A stretch of 64,000 nt of DNA from Clusia tigrina (Eukaryota; Arthropoda; Insecta; Diptera; Clusiidae), in contig OV050031.1 of the NCBI GenBank assembly GCA_920105625.2, positions 51,478,205 to 51,542,204 on the forward strand. Direction: 5' to 3'. The translations under genes and the position numbers were made by a program. This document shows positions 50,871 to 63,500 of this stretch, in pieces. The notes beneath the pieces are model-generated. The model was not told the origin of the DNA, did no database searches, and saw only the letters and a list, made by a program, of their open reading frames with translations. Within the stretch, counting starts at the first letter, position 1; every line of letters starts with the position of its first letter.

Positions 50871-53800
50871 TTTTGTGACAATAAAGTACTATTGTCAATT
50901 TGAGATATCGGTATAACAGTGCTACCCTTGAGTAAAAAATGAAACACTGATGCAACTACAAAATTCACTAACTTTTATAATGTGCGTAATATAATTATCA
51001 AAGTTTTCAAAATTTAAATGCTGTAATTTTTTATTGGTGCGTCATACGACTTTAAAATTTTGTGACAATAAAGTACTATTTGTCAATTTGAGATATCGGT
51101 ATAACAGTGCGGCCCTTGAGTAAAAAATGAAACACTGATGCAACTATAAAATTCGCTAACTTTTATCCTGTGCGTAATATAACTATCACAGTTTGCAACA
51201 TTGAAATGCTGTAACTTTTTACTGGAACGTAATTAGACGTTGAAATTTTGTGACAATAATGCACTATTGCCATTTTGAGATATCGGTGTAACAGTGCTAA
51301 CCTTGAGTAATAAGTGAAACACTGATGCAACTACAAAATTCACTAACTTTTATACGGTGAGTAATATAACTATCAAAGTTTGCAACATTGAAATGCTGTA
51401 ACTTTTTACTGGTGCGTCATAAGACCTTGAAATTTTGTGACAATAATGTACTATTGTCAATGCGAGATATCGGTATAACAGTGCTACCCTTGAGTAAAAA
51501 TGAAACACTGATGAAACTTCAAAATTCACTCACTTTTATACTGTGCGTAATATAACTATCAAAGTTTGCAACATTGAAAGGCTGTAACTTTTACTGGTGC
51601 TTTATAAGAGCTTGAAATTTTGTGACAATAAGGTACCATTGTCAATTGGAGATATCGGTATAACAGTGCTACCCTTGAGTAAAAATGAAACTTTGATGAA
51701 ACTTCAAAATTCACTAACTTTTAACCTGTGCGTAATATAACTATCAAAGTTTGCAACATTGAAATGCTGTAACTTTTTACTGGTTTTATGAAGTAAACCT
51801 CAAAATTTTGTAACAAAAAAAAAACTATTATTGTCAATTTCAAATATCGGTAAAACAGTGTTACCCTTGTGTAGAAAATGAAACACTGATGCAACTACAA
51901 AATTCACTAACTTTTATACTGTGCGTAATATAACTATCAAAGTTTGCAATATTGAAATGCTGTAACTTTTTTCTGGAGCGTCATAAGACTTTGAAATTTT
52001 GTGACAATAAAGTACTATTGTCAATTTGAAATATCGGTATAACAGTGCAACCTTTGAGTAAAAAATGAAACACTGATGCAACTGCAAAATTCACTAAATT
52101 TTATACTGTGCGTAATATAACTATCAAAGTTTGCAACATTGAAATGCTGTAACTTTTTACTGGTGCGTCATAAGACCTTGAAATTTTGTGACAATAAAGT
52201 ACTATTATCAATTTGAAATATCGGTATAATAGTGCTAATTTTGAGTAAAAAATGAAACACTGATGCAACTTAAAAATTCAATAACTTTTATACTGTGCGT
52301 AATATAACTATCAAAGTTTGCAATATTGAAATGCTGTTACTTTTTACTAGTGCGTCTTAAGACCTTGAAATTTTGTGACAATAATGTACTATTATCAATT
52401 TGAAATATTGCTATAACAATGCTACCTTTGAGTAAAAAATGAACCACTGAAGCAACTTCAAAATTCACTAACGTTTGCAACATTGAAATGCTGAACTTTT
52501 TACTGGTGCGTCATAAAACCTCGAAATTTTGTGACAATAAAATACTACTGTCAATTTGAAATATCGGTAAAACAGTGCTACCCTTGTGTAAAAAATGAAA
52601 CACTGATGCAACTACAAAATTCACTAACTTTTAGACTGTGTGTAATAAAACTATCAAAGTTTGCCACATTGAAATGCTGTAACTTTTTACTGGTGGGCCA
52701 TAAGAACATGAAATTTTGTGACAATAATGTACTATTGTCAATTCGAGATATCGGTATAACAGTGCTACCCTTGAGTAAAAATGAAACACTGATGCAACTT
52801 CAAAGTTCACTTACTTTTATACTGTGCGTAATATAACTATCAAAGTTTGCAACATTGAAATGCTGTAACTTTTTTCTGGTGCGTCATAAGACGTTGAAAT
52901 TTTGTGACAATAAAGTACTATTGTCAATTTGAAATATCGCTATAACAGTGCTACCTATGAGTAAAAAATAAAACACTGATGCAACTTAAAAATTCACTAA
53001 CTTTTATACTGTGCGTAATATAACTATCAAAGTTTGCAACATTGAAATGCTGTAACTTTTTACTGGTGCGTCATACGACTTTGAAATTTTGTGACAATAA
53101 TGTACTATTGTCAATTTGAAATATCGCTATAACAGTGCTACCTTTGAGTGAAAAATGAAACACTGATGCAATTTCAAAATTCACAAACGTTTGCAACATT
53201 GAAATGCTGTAACTTTTTACTGGTGAGTCATAAGACCTTGAAATTTTGTGACAATAAAGTACTATTGTCAATTTGAAATATCGCTATAACAGTGCTACAC
53301 TTGAGTAAAAAATTAAACACTGATGCAACTTAAAAATTCACTAACTTTTATACTGTGCGTAATATAACTATCAAAGTTTGCAACATTGAAATGCTGTAAC
53401 TTTTTTATGTTGCGTCTTAAGACTTTGAAATCTTGTGACAATAATGTACTATTGTCAATTTGAAATATCGCTATAACAGTGCTACCTTTGAGTAAAAAAT
53501 GAAACACTGATGCAATTTTAAAATTCACTAACGTTTGCAACATTGAAATGCTGTAACTTTTTACTGGTGAGTCATAAGACCTTGAAATTTTGTGATATTA
53601 AAGAACTATTGTCAATTTGAAACATCGCTATAACAGTGCTACCTTTGAGTAAAAAATTAAACACTGATGACACTTAAAAATTCATTACCTTTTATACTGT
53701 GCTTAATATAACTATCAAAGTTTGCAACATTGAAATGCTGTGACTTTTTGCTGTTGCGTCATAAGACTTTTAAATTTTGTGACAATAAAATACTATTGTG

Positions 53801-53945
53801 AATTTGAAATATCGGTAAAACAGTGCTACCCTTGAGTAAAAATCAAACACTGATGCAACTACAAAATTCACTAACTTTTATACTGTCAAAGTTTGCAATA
53901 TTGAAATACTGTAACTTTTTACTGGTGCGTCATAAGAAGTTAAAA
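50871..53945. repeat. 3075-bp segmental unit, copy 2
   Basis: Tandem copy of the preceding block with scattered changes, for example 'caatgcgag' near 51460, 'gctacacttgag' near 53294 and 'caattttaaaattc' near 53512. The duplication junction is 'agaagttaaaattttg' near 50866, where a mixed-type monomer passes into an H-type tail. At the right end the sequence instead continues into the block shared with 10458-12585. Confidence 0.88.
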
Positions 53946-56073
53946 TTTTGTGACAATAAAGTACTATTGTCAATTTGAGATATCGGTATAACAGTGCTAC
54001 CCTTGAGTAAAAAATTAAACACTGATGCAACTACAAAATTCATTAACTTTTATACTGTACGTAATATAACTATCAACGTTTGCAACATTGAAATGCTGTA
54101 ACTTTTTGCTGTTGCGTCTTAAGACCTTGAAATTTTGTGACAATAATTTATTATTGTCAATTTGCAATATCGCTAAAACAGTGCTACCTTTGAGTAAAAA
54201 ATGAAACACAGATGCAATTTCCAAATTCACTAACGTTTGCAACATTGAAATGCTGTAACTTTTTTCTGGTGCGTCATAAGACGTTGAAATTTTTTGACAA
54301 TAAGGTACTATTGTCAATTTGAAATATCGCTATAACAGAGCTACCTATGAGTAAAAATTAAAACACTGATGCAACTACAAAATTCACTAACTTTTATACT
54401 AGACGTAATATAACTATCAACGTTTGCAACATTGAAATGCTGTAACTTTTTGCTGTTGCGTCTTAAGACCTTGAAATTTTGTGACAATAATTTACTATTG
54501 TCAATTTGCAATATCGCTAAAACAGTGCTACCTTTGAGTAAAAAATGAAACACAGATGCAATTTCAAAATTCACAAACGTTTGCAACATTGAAATGCTGT
54601 AACTTTTACTGGTGAGTCATAAGATTTTGAAATTTTGTGACAATAAAGTACTATTGTCAATTTGTAATATCGCTATAACAGTGCTACCTTTGAGTAAAAA
54701 ATTAAACACTGATGCAACTTAAAAATTCACTAACGTTTGCAATATTGAAATGCTGTAACTTTTTACTGGTGAGTCATAAGACCTTGAAATTTTGTGACAA
54801 TAAAGTACTATTGTCAATTTGAAATATCGCTATAACAGTGCTACCTTTGAGTAAAAAATTAAACACTGATGCAACATAAAAATTCACTAACTTTTATACT
54901 GTGCGTAATATAACTATCAAAGTTTGCAACATTGAAATGCTGTAACTTTTTTATGTTGCGTCTTAGTACTTTGAAATCTTGTGACAATAATGTACTATTG
55001 TCAATTTGAAATATCGCTATAAAATATCTTTGAGTAAAAAATGAAACACTGATGCAATTTCAAAATTCACTAACGTTTGCAACATTGAAATGCTGTAACT
55101 TTTTACTGGTGAGTCATAAGACCTTGAAATTTTGTGACAATAAAGAACTATTGTCAATTTGAAATATCGCTATAACAGTGCTACCTTTGAGTAAAAAATT
55201 AAACACTGATGCAACTTAAAAATTCATTACCTTTTATACTGTGCTTAATATAACTATCAAAGTTTGCAACATTGAAATGCTGTAACTTTTTGCTGTTGCG
55301 TCATAAGACTTTTAAATTTTGTGACAATAAAATACTATTGTGAATTTGAAATATCGGTAAAACAGTGCTACCCTTGAGTAAAAATCAAACACTGATGCAA
55401 CTACAAAATTCACTAACTTTTATACTGTCAAAGTTTGCAATATTGAAATACTGTAACTTTTTACTGGTGCGTCAGAAGAACTTGAACTTTTGTGACAATA
55501 AATTATTTGTCAATTTGAGATATCGGTATAACAGTGCTACCCTTGAATAAAAAATGAAACACTGATGCAACTTCAAAGTTCACTAACTTTTATACTGTGC
55601 GTAATATAACTATCCAAGTTTGCAACATTGAAATGCTGTAACTTTTTGCTATTGCGTCTTAAGACCTTGAATTTTTGTGACAATAATGTGCTATTGTCAA
55701 TTTGAAATATCGCTATAACAGTGCTACCTTTGAGTAAAAAATGAAACACTGATGCAATTTCAAAATTCACTAACGTTTGCAACATTGAAATGCTGAACTT
55801 TTTACTGGTGCGTCATAAAACCTCGAAATTTTGTGACAATAAAATACTATTGTCAATTTGAAATATCGGTAAAACAGTGCTACCCTTGTGTAAAAAATGA
55901 AACACTGATGCAACTACAAAATTCACTAACTTTTAGACTGTGTGTAATAAAACTATCAAAGTTTGCCACATTGAAATGCTGTAACTTTTTACTGGTGGGC
56001 CATAAGAACTTGAAATTTTGTGACAATAAAGTACTATTGTCAATTCGAGATATCGGGATAACAGTGCTACCCT
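53946..56073. repeat. Distant copy of 10458-12585
   Basis: Offset 43,488 bp from the left copy with only scattered substitutions (for example 'actagacg' near 54399 for 'actgtacg', and 'caacataaaa' near 54872). Colinearity over about 2.1 kb, including every deletion monomer, shows that the two were copied as a block. Similarity ends near 56073, where this copy passes into an A/Y-type monomer with 'ctcgagtaaaaatgagacac'. Confidence 0.88.
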
Positions 56074-57616
56074 CGAGTAAAAATGAGACACTGATGAAAC
56101 TTAAAAATTCACTAACTTTTATACTGTGTGTAATATAACTATCAAAGTTTGCAGCATTGAAATGCTGTAACTTTTTACTGGTGCGCCATAAGAACTTGAA
56201 ATTTTGTGACAATAAAGTACTATTGTCAATTTGAAATATCGGTAAAACAGTGCTACCCTTCAGTAAAAAATGAAACACTGATGCAACTTCAAAATTCACT
56301 AACTTTTATACTGTGCGTAATATAACTATCAAAGTTTGCAATATTGAAATGCTGTAACTTTTTACTGGAGCGTCATAAGACCTTGAAATTTTGTGACAAT
56401 AAAGTTCTATTGTTAATTTAAAATATCGGTATAATAGTGCTAATTTTGAGTAAAAAATGAAACACTGATGCAACTTAAAAATTCACTAACTTTTATACTG
56501 TGCATAATATAACTATCAAAGGTTGCAACATTGAAATGCTAAAACTTTTTACTGGTGCGTCATTAGAACTTGAAATTTTGTGGCAATAAAGTACTATTGT
56601 CAATTTGAAATATCGGTATAACAGTGCTACCCTTGAGTAAAAAATGAAACACTGATGCAACTACAAATTTCACTAACTTTTATACTGTGCGTAATATAAT
56701 TATCAACGTTTTCAAAATTTAAATGATGTAATTTTTTATTGGTGCGTCATACGACTTTAAAATTTTGTGACAATAAAGTACTATTTGTCAATTTGAGATA
56801 TCGGTATAACAGTGCGGCCCTTGAGTAAAAAATGAAACACTGATGCAACTATAAAATTCGCTAACTTTTATCCTGTGCGTAATATAACTATCACAGTTTG
56901 CAACATTGAAATGCTGTAACTTTTTACTGGAACGTAATTAGACCTTCAAATTTTGTGACAATAATGCACTATTGTCATTTTGAGATATCGGTGTAACAAT
57001 GCTAACCTTGAGTAATAAGTGAAACACTGATGCAACTACAAAATTCACTAACTTTTATACAGTGAGTAATATAACTATCAAAGTTTGCAACATTGAAATG
57101 CTGTAACTTTTTACTGGTGCGTCATAAGACCTTGAAATTTTGTGACAATAATGTACTATTGTCAATTCGAGATATCGGTATAACAGTGCTACCCTTGAGT
57201 AAAAATGAAACACTGATGAAACTTCAAAATTCACTCACTTTTATACTGTGCGTAATATAACTATCAAAGTTTGCAACATTGAAAGGCTGTAACTTTTACT
57301 GGTGCTTTATAAGAGCTTGAAATTTTGTGACAATAAGGTACCATTGTCAATTGGAGATATCGGTATAACAGTGCTACCCTTGAGTAAAAATGAAACTCTG
57401 ATGAAACTTCAAAATTCACTAACTTTTAACCTGTGCGTAATATAACTATCAAAGTTTGCAACATTGAAATGCTGTAACTTTTTACTGGTTTTATGAAGTA
57501 AACCTCAAAATTTTGTAACAAAAAAAAAACTATTATTGTCAATTTGAAATATCGGTAAAACAGTGTTACCCTTGTGTAGAAAATGAAACACTGATGCAAC
57601 TACAAAATTCACTAAC
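56074..57616. repeat. H-type HOR A-B-H-C-D-E-F-G
   Basis: A near 56150, B near 56340, H near 56520 ('cattagaacttg', 'tgtggcaat' variants), C near 56700 ('tcaacgttttc', 'aaatgatg'), D near 56890, E near 57070 with 'tatacagtgag' instead of 'tatacggtgag', F near 57260 and G with 'actggtt' at 57484. The 'tcaacgttttc' in C and 'gaaactctgatg' in F are shared with the unit at 12586-14315, so these two are closer to each other than to the central copies. Confidence 0.85.
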
Positions 57617-60564
57617 TTTTATACTGTGCGTAATATAACTATCAAAGTTTGCAATATTGAAATGCTGTAACTTTTTTCTGGAGCGTCATAAGACTTTGAA
57701 ATTTTGTGACAATAAAGTACTATTGTCAATTTAAAATATCGGTATAACAGTGCAACCTTTGAGTAAAAAATGAAACACTGATGCAACTGCAAAATTCACT
57801 AAATTTTATACTGTGTGTAATATAACTATCAAAGTTTGCAACATTGAAATGCTGTAACTTTTTACTGGTGCGTCATAAGACCTTGAAATTTTGTGACAAT
57901 AATTTACTATTGTCAATTTGCAATATCGCTAAAACAGTGCTACCTTTGAGTAAAAATGAAACACAGATGCAATTTCAAAATTCACAAACGTTTGCAACAT
58001 TGAAATGCTGTAACTTTTTACTGGTGAGTCATAAGACCTTGAAATTTTGTGACAATAAAGAACTATTGTCAATTTGAAATATCGCTATAACAGTGCTACC
58101 TTTGAGTAAAAAATTAAACACTGATGCAACTTAAAAATTCATTACCTTTTATACTGTGCTTAACATAACTATCAAAGTTTGCAACATTGAAATGCTGTAA
58201 CTTTTTGCTGTTGCGTCATAAGACTTTTAAATTTTGTGACAATAAAATACTATTGTGAATTTGAAATATCGGTAAAACAGTGCTACCCTTGAGTAAAAAT
58301 CAAACACTGATGCAACTACAAAATTCACTAACTTTTATACTGTCAAAGTCTGCAATATTGAAACACTGTAACTTTTTACTGGTGCGACAGAAGAACTTGA
58401 ACTTTTGTGACAATAAATTATTTGTCAATTTGAGATATCGGTATAACAGTGCTACCCTTGAATAAAAAATGAAACACTGATGCAACTTCAAAGTTCACTA
58501 ACTTTTATACTGTGCGTAATATAACTATCCAAGTTTGCAACATTGAAATGCTGTAACTTTTTACTGGAGTGCCATAAGACCTTTAAATTTTGTGACAATA
58601 ATGTACTATTGTCAATTCGAGATATCGGTATAACAGTGCAACCCTCGAGTAAAAATGAAACACTGATGAAACTTAAAAATTCACTAACTTTTATACTGTG
58701 TGTAATATAACTATCAAAGTTTGCAGCATTGAAATACTGTAACTTTTTACTGGTGCGCCATAAGAACTTGAAATTTTGTGACAATAAAGTACTATTGTCA
58801 ATTTGAAATATCGGTAAAATAGTGCTACCCTTCAGTAAAAAATGAAACACTGATGCAACTTCAAAATTCACTAACTTTTATACTGTGCGTAATATAACTA
58901 TCAAAGTTTGCAATATTGAAATGCTGTAACTTTTTGCTGGAGCGTCATAAGACCTTGAAATTTTGTGACAATAAAGTTCTATTGTTAATTTAAAATATCG
59001 GTATAATAGTGCTAATTTTGAGTAAAAAAATGAAACACTGATGCAACTTAAAAATTCACTAACTTTTATACTGTGCATAATATAACTATCAAAGGTTGCA
59101 ACATTGAAATGCTAAAACTTTTTACTGGTGCGTCATAAGAACTTGAAATTTTGTGACAATAAAGTACTATTGTCAATTTGAAATATCGGTATAACAGTGC
59201 TACCCTTGAGTAAAAAATGAAACACTGATGCAACTACAAAATTCACTAACTTTTATACTGTGCGTAATATAATTATCAAAGTTTTCAAAATTTAAATACT
59301 GTAATTTTTTATTGGTGCGTCATACGACTTTAAAATTTTGTGACAATAAAGTACTATTTGTCAATTTGAGATATCGGTATAGCAGTGCGGCCCTTGAGTA
59401 AAAAATGAAACACTGATGCAACTATAAAATTCGCTAACTTTTATCCTGTGCGTAATATAACTATCACAGTTTGCAACATTGAAATGCTGTAACTTTTTAC
59501 TGGAGCATCATAAGACCTTGAAATTTTGTGACAATAAAGTTCTATTGTTAATTTAAAATATCGGTATAATAGTGCTAATTTTGAGTAAAAAAATGAAACA
59601 CTGATGCAACTTAAAAATTCACTAACTTTTATACTGTGTGTAATATAACTATCAAAGTTTGCAGCATTGAAATGCTGTAACTTTTTACTGGTGCGCCATA
59701 AGAACTTGAAATTTTGTGACAATAAAGTACTATTGTCAATTTGAAATATCGGTAAAACAGTGCTACCCTTCAGTAAAAAATGAAACACTGATGCAACTTC
59801 AAAATTCACTAACTTTTATACTGTGCGTAATATAACTATCAAAGTTTGCAATATTGAAATGCTGTAACTTTTTACTGGAGCGTCATAAGACCTTGAAATT
59901 TTGTGACAATAATGCACTATTGTCATTTTGAGATATCGGTGTAACAGTGCTAACCTGGAGTAATAAGTGAAACACTGATGCAACTACAAAATTCACTAAC
60001 TTTTATACGGTGAGTAATATAACTATCAAAGTTTGCAACATTGAAATGCTGTAACTTTTTACTGGAGCGTCATAAGACCTTGAAATTTTGTGACAATAAT
60101 GTACTATTGTCAATTCGAGATATCGGTATAACAGTGCTACCCTTGAGTAAAAATGAAACACTGATGAAACTTCAAAATTCACTCACTTTTATACTGTGCG
60201 TAATATAACTATCAAAGTTTGCAACATTGAAAGGCTGTAACTTTTACTGGTGCTTTATAAGAGCTTGAAATTTTGTGACAATAAGGTACCATTGTCAATT
60301 GGAGATATCGGTATAACAGTGCTACCCTTGAGTAAAAATGAAACTTTGATGAAACTTCAAAATTCACTAACTTTTAACCTGTGCGTAATATAACTATCAA
60401 AGTTTGCAACATTGAAATGCTGTAACTTTTTACTGGTTTTATGAAGTAAACCTCAAAATTTTGTAACAAAAAAAAAACTGTTATTGTCAATTTGAAATAT
60501 CGGTAAAACAGTGTTACCCTTGTGTAGAAAATGAAACACTGATGCAACTACAAAATTCACTAAC
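57617..60564. repeat. Mixed block followed by rearranged H-type HOR
   Basis: Starts with the same two monomer types as 14316-14573, then a shortened version of the 10975-12053 block that has lost several monomers (57890-58470). Then Y-A-B-H-C follow. A D/B hybrid near 59470-59545, a B/A junction near 59630 and a B/D hybrid near 59876-59915 lead into E-F-G, with 'actggtt' at 60432. The two hybrids bracket a re-inserted copy of B and A monomers. Confidence 0.82.
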
Positions 60565-63500
60565 TTTTATACTGTACGTAATATAACTATCAAAGTTTGC
60601 AACATTGAAATGCAGTAACTTTTTACTGGTGCGTCATAAGACCTTGAAATTTTGTGACAATAAAGTACTATTATCAATTTGAAATATCGGTATAATAGTG
60701 CTAATTTTGAGTAAAAAATGAAACACTGATGCAACTTAAAAATTCACTAACTTTTATACTGTGCGTAATATAACTATCAAAGTTTGCAATATTGAAATGC
60801 TGTTACTTTTTACTAGTGCGTCTTAAGACCTTGAAATTTTGTGACAATAATGTACTATTATCAATTTGAAATATTGCTATAACAATGCTACCTTTGAGTA
60901 AAAAATGAACCACTGAAGCAACTTCAAAATTCACTAACGTTTGCAACATTGAAATGCTGAACTTTTTACTGGTGCGTCATAAAACCTCGAAATTTTGTGA
61001 CAATAAAATACTATTGTCAATTTGAAATATCGGTAAAACAGTGCTACCCTTGTGTAAAAAATGAAACACTGATGCAACTACAAAATTCACTAACTTTTAG
61101 ACTGTGTGTAATAAAACTATCAAAGTTTGCCACATTGAAATGCTGTAACTTTTTACTGGTGGGCCATAAGAACATGAAATTTTGTGACAATAATGTACTA
61201 TTGTCAATTCGAGATATCGGTATAACAGTGCTACCCTCGAGTAAAAATGAAACACTGATGAAACTTAAAAATTCACTAACTTTTATACTGTGTGTAATAT
61301 AATTATCAAAGTTTGCAGCATTGAAATGCTGTAACTTTTTACTGGTGCGCCATAAGAACTTGAAATTTTGTGACAATAAAGTACTATTGTCAATTTGAAA
61401 TATCGGTAAAACAGTGCTACCCTTCAGTAAAAAATGAAACACTGATGCAACTTCAAAATTCACTAACTTTTATACTGTGCGTAATATAACTATCAAAGTT
61501 TGCAATATTGAAATGCTGTAACTTTTTACTGGAGCGTCATAAGACCTTGAAATTTTGTGACAATAAAGTTCTATTGTTAATTTAAAATATCGGTATAATA
61601 GTGCTAATTTTGAGTAAAAAATGAAACACTGATGCAACTTAAAAATTCACTAACTTTTATACTGTGCATAATATAACTATCAAAGGTTGCAACATTGAAA
61701 TGCTAAAACTTTTTACTGGTGCGTCATAAGAACTTGAAATTTTGTGACAATAAAGTACTATTGTCAATTTGAGATATCGGTATAACAGTGCTACCCTTGA
61801 GTAAAAAATGAAACACTGATGCAACTACAAAATTCACTAACTTTTATACTGTGCGTAATATAATTATCAAAGTTTTCAAAATTTAAATGCTGTAATTTTT
61901 TATTGGTGCGTCATACGACTTTAAAATTTTGTGACAATAAAGTACTGTATGTCAATTTGAGATATCGGTATAACAGTGCGGCCCTTGAGTAAAAAATGAA
62001 ACACTGATGCAACTATAAAATTCGCTAACTTTTATCCTGTGCGTAATATAACTATCACAGTTTGCAACATTTAAATGCTGTAACTTTTTACTGGAACGTA
62101 ATTAGACGTTGAAATTTTGTGACAATAATGCACTATTGCCATTTTGAGATATCGGTGTAACAGTGCTAACCTTGAGTAATAAGTGAAACACTGATGCAAC
62201 TACAAAATTCACTAACTTTTATACGGTGAGTAATATAACTATCAAAGTTTGCAACATTGAAATGCTGTAACTTTTTACTAGTGCGTCATAAGACCTTGAA
62301 ATTTTGTGACAATAATGTACTATTGTCAATTCGAGATATCGGTATAACAGTGCTACCCTTGAGTAAAAATGAAACACTGATGAAACTTCAAAATTCACTA
62401 ACTTTTATACTGTGCGTAATATAACTATCAAAGTTTGCAACATTGAAATGCTGTAACTTTTTACTGGAGTGCCATAAGACCTTTAAATTTTGTGACAATA
62501 ATGTACTATTGTCAATTCGAGATATCGGTATAACAGTGCTACCCTCGAGTAAAAATGAAACACTGATGAAACTTAAAAATTCACTAACTTTTATACTGTG
62601 TGTAATATAACTATCAAAGTTTGCAGCATTGAAATGCTGTAACTTTTTACTGGTGCACCATAAGAACTTGAAATTTTGTGACAATAAAGTACTATTGTCA
62701 ATTTGAAATATCGGTAAAACAGTGCTACCCTTCAGTAAAAAATGAAACACTGATGCAACTTCAAAATTCACTAACTTTTATACTGTGCGTAATATAACTA
62801 TCAAAGTTTGCAATATTGAAATTCTGTAACTTTTTACTGGAGAGTCATAAGACCTTGAAATTTTGTGACAATAAAGTTCTATTGTTAATTTAAAATATCG
62901 GTATAATAGTGCTAATTTTGAGTAAAAAATGAAACACTGATGCAACTTAAAAATTCACTAACTTTTATACTGTGCATAATATAACTATCAAAGGTTGCAA
63001 CATTGAAATGCTAAAACTTTTTACTGGTGCGTCATAAGAACTTGAAATTTTGTGACAATAAAGTACTATTGTCAATTTGAAATATCGGTATAACAGTGCT
63101 ACCCTTGAGTAAAAAATGAAACACTGATGCAACTACAAAATTCACTAACTTTTATACTGTGCGTAATATAATTATCAAAGTTTTCAAAATTTAAATGCTG
63201 TAATTTTTTATTGGTGCGTCATACGACTTTAAAATTTTGTGACAATAAAGTACTATTTGTCAATTTGAGATATCGGTATAGCAGTGCGGACCTTGAGTAA
63301 AAAATGAAACACTGATGCAACTATAAAATTCGCTAACTTTTATCCTGTGCGTAATATAACTATCACAGTTTGCAACATTGAAATGCTGTAACTTTTTACT
63401 GGAACGTAATTAGACCTTGAAATTTTGTGACAATAATGCACTATTGTCATTTTGAGATATCGGTGTAACAGTGCTAACCTTGAGTAATAAGTGAAACACT

